Origin: DATBSK01 sp040902705 | Lineage (GTDB): Bacteria; Actinomycetota; Acidimicrobiia; IMCC26256; PALSA-555 | Assembly (NCBI GenBank): GCA_040902705.1 | Contig: JBBDWT010000061.1 | Span: forward strand, 1 to 38,203 | Length of the DNA: 38,203 nt | Direction: 5' to 3' | Shown here: positions 33,936 through 38,203 of the stretch, piece by piece | Layout: each line of letters starts with the position of its first letter | Position numbering within the stretch: the stretch's first letter is position 1 | The notes under the pieces: generated by a model | Database searches by the model: none | What the model was told of the DNA's origin: nothing | What the model saw: only the letters and a program-made list of their open reading frames with translations | Translations under genes and position numbers: made by a program

Positions 33936-33951
33936 CGGCGCGACCGCGCCG
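33936..33951. terminator. Hairpin between convergent genes
   Basis: CGGCGC (33936-33941), loop GACC, GCGCCG (33946-33951). It lies between the cupredoxin stop (33927) and the HIT-like gene stop (33966). Confidence 0.55.
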
Positions 33952-33965
33952 GTGACGATCGACGC

Positions 33966-34313
33966 CTACGGCTCCTGGCGTCGCCGGAGCCCGTACCCGA
34001 AGAACCCACCCTTGGGCCGCGCATGCGCGTGGTAGTGGTCGGGGATGTTGCGCATGTTGTCGTCGACGTAGTGCTCGAACTCGAAGTGGGTCGTGACGAC
34101 GGCGGCGAGCTGGGTGTGCATGTGCTCGAGCTCGGCGGTCGGCGGCTCGACGCCGTGCCCGCGCCAGACGACCATCGGCACCGCGCAGATCTCGCACTCG
34201 GCGATCCAACAGACGTCGTCCTCGTGGAACCACTCGGTGATGCGCGCGGCCTCGCACAGGTCGCAGTCGTCGTTCGAGCCGGGGCGCGCCCCGGTGGGCT
34301 GGTCGGTGCTCAT
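33966..34313 (-). CDS. Small HIT-like zinc-binding protein coupled to trpA
   Basis: The 115-residue protein has two CxxC pairs, C17/C20 (CDLC) and C40/C43 (CEIC), and ends with a histidine cluster IPDHYHAHARP (H93, H95, H97). The order of an N-terminal CxxC, a short alpha/beta core and an HxHxH motif is like histidine-triad (HIT) hydrolases, which act on nucleotide phosphoramidates; the core is short and the second CxxC is not usual, so this is a guess. A plain zinc-binding protein is the alternative. The ATG overlaps the trpA stop (ATGA), so it is translated from the trp transcript. Nothing directly ties it to tryptophan. Confidence 0.75.
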   Translation of the reverse strand: MSTDQPTGARPGSNDDCDLCEAARITEWFHEDDVCWIAECEICAVPMVVWRGHGVEPPTAELEHMHTQLAAVVTTHFEFEHYVDDNMRNIPDHYHAHARPKGGFFGYGLRRRQEP

Positions 34314-35080
34314 GCGTCGAGCGCGGCCCGCAGGCTCGCGACGAACTCGTGGGCGTCGTCGGCGTCACCGCCGTGGAGCAGGCGCGACATGAGGGCACTG
34401 CCGACGATCACGCCGTCGGCCGACGCCGCGGCCTCGACGGCCTGGGCGGCGTTCGAGATCCCGACGCCCAGCAGCACCGGCTTGTCGGTCGCCGCCTTGC
34501 AACGGCGCCCCATCTCACGGGCCCGGGACGCCAGGCGCTCGCGCTCCCCGGTCACCCCCATCAGCGACACGCCGTAGACGAAGCCGCGGGTGCGCTCACA
34601 GATCGCGTGCAGCCGGTCCTCCGTGGTCGTGGGCGCGGCGAGGAGCACGGTCGCGACGCCGGCGTCGTCGGCCGCGTCCGCCCAACCGTCGAGCTCGTCG
34701 AGGGGGAGGTCCGGCACGATCGCGCCGTCGATCCCCGCGTCGGCGAGCGACGATGCGAACCGCCGGTGACCCGCATGGTGCACGGGGTTGTAGTACGTCA
34801 TCGCGACGAGCGGCACGTCGACGTCGATCGTCCGGGTGTCGGTGAAGATGCTCGTCGGCGTCGCGCCGATGTCGAGCGCTCGCTGCGAGGCTTCCTGGAT
34901 CGTCGTGCCGTCCATCACCGGATCGGAGAACGGGATCCCGATCTCGATCGCGTCGGCGCCCGCGTCAGCGACCGCCCGGACGACATCGGCCCAACCCGCA
35001 CCGAGCCCGCCGGTGACGTACGGGACGAGCAGCTTGCGCCCCTCGTCACGGCGAGCGCGCAGATGCGACTCGAGGTTCAC
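34310..35080 (-). CDS. trpA: Tryptophan synthase alpha chain
   Basis: TrpA cleaves indole-3-glycerol phosphate to indole, which is channelled to TrpB. The 256-residue TIM barrel has the catalytic E46 and D57 in AIEIGIPFSDPVMDG, with LVPYVTGGLG before and IVPDLPLDE, FVYGVSLMGVTGER and LLGVGISNAAQA after, as expected. The GTG at 35078-35080 overlaps the trpB stop (GTGA), the tight coupling normal for the alpha2-beta2 enzyme. The stop overlaps the start of the HIT-like gene. Confidence 0.97.
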   Translation of the reverse strand: MNLESHLRARRDEGRKLLVPYVTGGLGAGWADVVRAVADAGADAIEIGIPFSDPVMDGTTIQEASQRALDIGATPTSIFTDTRTIDVDVPLVAMTYYNPVHHAGHRRFASSLADAGIDGAIVPDLPLDELDGWADAADDAGVATVLLAAPTTTEDRLHAICERTRGFVYGVSLMGVTGERERLASRAREMGRRCKAATDKPVLLGVGISNAAQAVEAAASADGVIVGSALMSRLLHGGDADDAHEFVASLRAALDA

Positions 35081-36318
35081 GCCAACGACTCGCCGGTGAG
35101 GCGCTCGGCCACCTGCGCCGCGTCCTTGTCGCCCCGCCCCGACAGCGTCACGAGCACCGTCGTTCCTGTGGGGACGCCGCGACCCGCTTCGCGCGCCAGC
35201 CAGCCGATCGCGTGCGCGGGCTCGAGCGCGGGCACGATGCCCTCGGTCTCGGCGAGGAGCTGGAAGCCGGCGATCGCCTCGTCGTCGGTGGCGGAGTGGT
35301 ACTCGGCCCGACCGTCGGCCGCGAGCAGCGCGTGCTCCGGGCCGACGCCGGGGTAGTCGAGCCCGGCGCTGATCGAGTGCGCCTCCAGGATCTGCCCGTC
35401 CTCGTCCTGGAGGAACAGCGAGCGAGCGCCGTGCAGCACGCCGGGAACACCGCGTGCCACCGACGCACCGTGCTGGCCGCTCTCGATGCCCAGACCCCCG
35501 GCTTCGACGCCGACGAGGCGCGCGTCGGTGTCGAGGAAGCCGGCGAACGTCCCCATGGCGTTCGACCCGCCGCCGACGCACGCCACCACGAGCTCGGGGT
35601 CGCCGCCGTCGAGCACGGCCCGGCACTGCTCGCGGGCTTCATCGCCCACGATCCGCTGGAGCTCCCGGACGATCCACGGGTACGGGTGCGGTCCGACGAC
35701 CGACCCGATGCAGTAGTGCGTCGTCTCGACGGTGGCGACCCAGTCGCGCAAGGCCTCGTTGATCGCGTCCTTGAGCGTGCGGCTGCCGGACTCGACGGCG
35801 ATCACCTCGGCACCCAGCAGCTGCATCCGGAACACGTTGAGCGCCTGGCGTTCGATGTCGACTGCACCCATGAACACCGTGCAGTCCAGCCCGAAGAGCG
35901 CCGCGGCGGTCGCCGTCGCGACACCGTGCTGGCCCGCGCCCGTCTCCGCGATCACGCGCTGCTTGCCCATCCGGCGCGTCAGGAGCGCCTGACCGAGCAC
36001 GTTGTTGATCTTGTGCGATCCGGTGTGCGTGAGGTCCTCGCGCTTGAGCAGGACGCGCAGGCCGAGCCGTTCGGAGAGGCGGTGACATTCCGTCACCGGC
36101 GTCGGCCGGCCCGCGTAGCTCGTCAGCAGCCCTGCGAGCTCGGCGCGGAACTCGTCGGACCCCCACGCGACGCGGAACTCGCGCTCGAGCTCCTCGAGCG
36201 CGGGCACCAGCGTCTCGGGCACGAAGCGTCCGCCGAAGTCGCCGAAGCGTCCGAGTCCGGTGGGCTCGGACCCGGTGCTCTCCAGGACGACGCGCGCGCC
36301 TCGTTCCGGTGCAGTCAT
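35077..36318 (-). CDS. trpB: Tryptophan synthase beta chain
   Basis: TrpB is the PLP enzyme that joins indole with serine. The 413-residue protein has RFGDFGGRFVPETLVPAL near the N-terminus, the PLP lysine K103 in LTHTGSHKINNVLGQ, AETGAGQHGVATA, the phosphate-binding GGGSNAMG and LSGRGDKD at the end. Length and motifs are those of the TrpB1 form that pairs with TrpA. The ATG at 36316-36318 has TAGGGT six bases upstream and no Shine-Dalgarno, so the trpB-trpA-HIT operon seems to be leaderless. trpC, trpD and trpE are not in the window. Confidence 0.97.
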   Translation of the reverse strand: MTAPERGARVVLESTGSEPTGLGRFGDFGGRFVPETLVPALEELEREFRVAWGSDEFRAELAGLLTSYAGRPTPVTECHRLSERLGLRVLLKREDLTHTGSHKINNVLGQALLTRRMGKQRVIAETGAGQHGVATATAAALFGLDCTVFMGAVDIERQALNVFRMQLLGAEVIAVESGSRTLKDAINEALRDWVATVETTHYCIGSVVGPHPYPWIVRELQRIVGDEAREQCRAVLDGGDPELVVACVGGGSNAMGTFAGFLDTDARLVGVEAGGLGIESGQHGASVARGVPGVLHGARSLFLQDEDGQILEAHSISAGLDYPGVGPEHALLAADGRAEYHSATDDEAIAGFQLLAETEGIVPALEPAHAIGWLAREAGRGVPTGTTVLVTLSGRGDKDAAQVAERLTGESLA

Positions 36319-36324
36319 CCACAG

Positions 36325-36330
36325 ACCCTA
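36325..36330 (-). promoter_or_regulatory. -10 element of a leaderless trpB promoter
   Basis: TAGGGT on the minus strand, six bases before the trpB ATG. No room for a leader peptide or attenuator exists in the 51-base spacer to trpF. Confidence 0.45.
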
Positions 36331-36369
36331 CGGCCGGTACGTCGAGTCACCCGGAGTCGCGACCGGACG

Positions 36370-37047
36370 TCAGGCATCGGCCTGCCAGTCGTACGGGCCT
36401 GCGTCGGCCGGGACCCACCCGTCGCTCTCGATCTCGGCGCCGGCGAGACGCGCCTCCTCGAGGAACCGCGTGAGGCGGCGTGCGTCCTTGCGGCCGGACC
36501 CGGGCTCGGTCTCGACGCCCGTCGAGACGTCGACGCCCCACGGCCGGACGTGACGGATCGCGTCGGCGACGTTGCCGGGGGTCAGCCCGCCCGCGATCAG
36601 GAGACGCATCCCGAGCGGCACACCTTCGGCGAGCGACCAGTCGAAGACGCGGCCGGAACCGGGCTCGGGGGCGTCGAGCAGCACGATGTCGGCTTTGCCG
36701 TCGGCGGCACCCGCGACCGAGGGATCGCCGGCGCGGAAGGCCTGGATCACGAACGGGACCCGCGCCCGCACGTAGCGCACCTCCGACGACGGCTCCCGCC
36801 CGTGCAGCTGGGCTCCCCCCAGGCCGACGCTGTTCACGATCTCGACGACGCGCCCGGGGCGCTCGTCGCGGAACACCCCGACCGTGGCCAGGCCGGGAGG
36901 AAGGCGCTTGAGGACGTCGCGGGCGGCGGTGGGGGTGATCTGGCGGGGGCTGCCGGGCGCGAAGACGAAGCCCAGGGCGTCCGCGCCGAGCGCGACCGCG
37001 AGGAGCGCGTCCTCCTCGTTGGTGATGCCGCAGATCTTGACGAACAC
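36370..37047 (-). CDS. trpF: Phosphoribosylanthranilate isomerase
   Basis: TrpF performs the Amadori rearrangement of phosphoribosylanthranilate. The 225-residue TIM barrel starts FVKICGITNEEDALLAV with the general base C6; the general acid D125 is in VLLDAPEPGSG; phosphate binding is by IAGGLTPGNV and VDVSTGVETEPG. A short C-terminal extension of about 20 residues (GAEIESDGWVPADAGPYDW) follows the barrel. As it is a stand-alone TrpF, the bifunctional PriA of many Actinobacteria may not cover this step here. The GTG at 37045-37047 has TACGGT six bases upstream. It is 51 bases from trpB and may read through into it. Confidence 0.95.
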   Translation of the reverse strand: MFVKICGITNEEDALLAVALGADALGFVFAPGSPRQITPTAARDVLKRLPPGLATVGVFRDERPGRVVEIVNSVGLGGAQLHGREPSSEVRYVRARVPFVIQAFRAGDPSVAGAADGKADIVLLDAPEPGSGRVFDWSLAEGVPLGMRLLIAGGLTPGNVADAIRHVRPWGVDVSTGVETEPGSGRKDARRLTRFLEEARLAGAEIESDGWVPADAGPYDWQADA

Positions 37048-37053
37048 GCCACG

Positions 37054-37059
37054 ACCGTA
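37054..37059 (-). promoter_or_regulatory. -10 element of a leaderless trpF promoter
   Basis: TACGGT on the minus strand, six bases before the trpF GTG. Confidence 0.45.
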
Positions 37060-37153
37060 CCGGACCCCCTTCGTGGCTCCGGCGGGACATTCTCGGCGGG
37101 CAGGCGCCGCGCGCCCGCCCGGAACGGCTGGTGGGTGGACGGGCGGCGGCCGG

Positions 37154-37159
37154 TACGCT
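37154..37159 (+). promoter_or_regulatory. -10 element of the PAP2-family gene
   Basis: TACGCT, ten bases upstream of the ATG at 37170, predicting a leader of only a few bases. Confidence 0.4.
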
Positions 37160-37169
37160 CGCCCGCCGC

Positions 37170-38090
37170 ATGGAGACGCTGCCGTTCTCGGAACGAACCC
37201 GCTGGCTCGTGGTCTTCGGTTTCGTCGCGATCTCGTTCCTGGCTGCCACGCTCAAGGCGTTCCCCAGCCGACCGACGATCCTGATCTGGTTCGTCGTCGT
37301 CGCCGCCATGCTGTGCTGGCGCAACCCCAACCGGGTGGCGCGCGTCGTGTGGGACTGGCTGCCATTGCTGGTGATCGCAGCCGGCTACGACCTCGTGCGC
37401 AGCCGTGCCCCCGACCTGGTGCCCCGGGCGATCACGGAGCCGCAGCTGCGCTTCGACGAGATCCTGTTCTTCGGCACCGTGCCGACCGTGCAGCTCCAGG
37501 ACGCGCTCGTCGACCGCAACACGCCCCACTGGTGGGACTACCCGGCGTGGATCATGTACCTGTCGCACTTCGTGTTCACGCTGTGCATCGCGCTCTGGCT
37601 CTACCTGCGCCACCGCGAGTGGTTCCACCGCTTCGCGATCCTCATCCTCACGGTCAGCGTCTGCGGGTTCCTGACGTACTTCCTGCTCCCGGCGGAGCCG
37701 CCGTGGCTCGCGAGCCGCAACGGCGACCTTCAGCACACGACACGGATCGTCCATGCCGTGTGGGCAGACCTCGGGATCACCGACGCGGCCAAGGTGTTCG
37801 CCGGCGACGCCAAGCTCGCCAACCCCGTCGCCGCGCTGCCCTCGCTCCATGCCGCGTGGCCGTTCATGGTGCTGCTGTTCCTCTGGAACAAGGTCGGGCG
37901 GTGGCGCTGGGCGATCCTGGCGTACAACGCGGCGATGGTCACGGTGCTCGTGTACGGCGCGGAGCACTACGTCAGCGACATCCTGCTCGGCTGGCTCTAC
38001 GCGACGGTCGTCTTCATCGTGGTCAGCCGGTTCCTCGACCGACGCGAGACGCGTGTCGCCACGGCGGCGCGGCACGAGGTGCCGGCATGA
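37170..38090 (+). CDS. PAP2-superfamily integral membrane protein (AUR1/inositol phosphotransferase-like)
   Basis: The 306-residue protein has about six transmembrane helices (WLVVFGFVAISFLAATLKAF; ILIWFVVVAAMLC; WIMYLSHFVFTLCIALWLYL; FAILILTVSVCGFLTYFLLP; and two near the C-terminus). The PAP2 motifs are ALPSLHAAWPF (C2) and EHYVSDILLGWLY (C3) with the catalytic histidines and aspartate. The classical C1 lysine-arginine motif is not seen, as in the AUR1-like branch that transfers phosphoinositol groups onto lipids. Activity on a phospholipid or an isoprenoid phosphate is likely; which one is unknown. The ATG at 37170 is used. The TGA overlaps the ATG of the next open frame (ATGA). Confidence 0.87.
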   Translation: METLPFSERTRWLVVFGFVAISFLAATLKAFPSRPTILIWFVVVAAMLCWRNPNRVARVVWDWLPLLVIAAGYDLVRSRAPDLVPRAITEPQLRFDEILFFGTVPTVQLQDALVDRNTPHWWDYPAWIMYLSHFVFTLCIALWLYLRHREWFHRFAILILTVSVCGFLTYFLLPAEPPWLASRNGDLQHTTRIVHAVWADLGITDAAKVFAGDAKLANPVAALPSLHAAWPFMVLLFLWNKVGRWRWAILAYNAAMVTVLVYGAEHYVSDILLGWLYATVVFIVVSRFLDRRETRVATAARHEVPA

Positions 38091-38177
38091 CCCCCCTCGT
38101 CCGCGACGAGCGCGCGGGGCACGTCGCCGCCGCCGAGCGCCGCCCACCCCGCGGGACCGGCCGCGAGAGCGGGTTTT
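38087..38177 (+). CDS. Start of an unidentified gene, cut off by the window end
   Basis: An ATG overlaps the PAP2 gene's stop (ATGA) and about 30 codons follow (MTPLVRDERAGHVAAAERRP...). No family can be named. The last bases run into a poly-G tract that is probably not genomic, so the true continuation is unknown. Confidence 0.35.
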
Positions 38178-38203
38178 GGGGGGGGGGGGGGGGGGGGGGG
38201 GGG
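38178..38203. other. Terminal 26-G homopolymer, likely sequencing artefact
   Basis: The last 26 bases are all G, preceded by GGGTTTT. Poly-G at contig ends is typical of no-signal calls in two-colour sequencing chemistry. Confidence 0.8.

Noticed and set aside
38171..38203. Terminal G run as a G-quadruplex or telomere-like end
   Set aside because: Position at the contig end and the perfect homopolymer fit a sequencing artefact better.

Overview
The window is one stretch of a very GC-rich actinobacterial genome. I place it in the phylum Actinomycetota, most likely class Acidimicrobiia. The reasons are the block polA, rpsA, coaE, uvrB, uvrA close to an ANTAR-domain regulator of the PdtaR type (an arrangement also seen in mycobacteria), two operators of the mycobacterial SOS-box form CGAAC-N4-GTTCG, an InhA-like enoyl reductase inside a complete type II fatty acid synthase cluster, and high G+C throughout. 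It looks like a metagenomic scaffold: there are two 10-N gaps, a poly-C run beside one gap, a 16-C run between two genes, and a 26-G run at the right end.

Layout, left to right. Positions 1-490 (minus) are the 5' part of uvrC, divergent from nadA (quinolinate synthase, plus). Then on the minus strand come a SAM methyltransferase interrupted by a gap, uvrA, a secreted beta-propeller protein, uvrB, coaE, rpsA, a second methyltransferase and polA: excision repair, CoA synthesis, translation and DNA synthesis. Beyond polA are a DUF222/HNH endonuclease with an SOS-controlled promoter, then pdtaR and a small coiled-coil protein in one operon. Positions 17107-21795 hold an acyl-CoA dehydrogenase, an ArsA ATPase, an M23 peptidase, tRNA-Leu(CAA) and a small membrane protein.

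Positions 21826-29076 are a full type II fatty acid synthase locus: fabZ on the minus strand, divergent from fabD, a lysine-free biotinyl/lipoyl-like protein, fabH, fabG, acpP, fabF and an acyl-CoA carboxylase carboxyltransferase. These are tightly coupled by overlapping stop and start codons. A strong hairpin follows, then an InhA-like fabI. The carrier-like protein between fabD and fabH keeps the hammerhead-fold pattern but has no lysine at all, so it cannot be biotinylated or lipoylated. I consider it the least explained component here.

Positions 29089-38203 hold a Bcp peroxiredoxin, an MFS transporter with an extra N-terminal domain and a gap, a dienelactone hydrolase-like protein, an ECF sigma/anti-sigma pair divergent from a secreted cupredoxin, a small HIT-like metal-binding protein overlapping trpA, then trpA, trpB, trpF, a PAP2-family membrane protein and the first codons of a further gene.

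A theme across the window is transcription that appears leaderless. Many start codons (uvrA, polA, coaE, arsA, trpB, trpF, probably uvrC and uvrB) lie 6-7 bases downstream of a TANNNT-like -10 box with no Shine-Dalgarno sequence. Convergent gene pairs are separated by GC-rich hairpins without U tracts. No insertion sequence, prophage or CRISPR array was seen, and no stretch longer than 300 bases lacks a gene.
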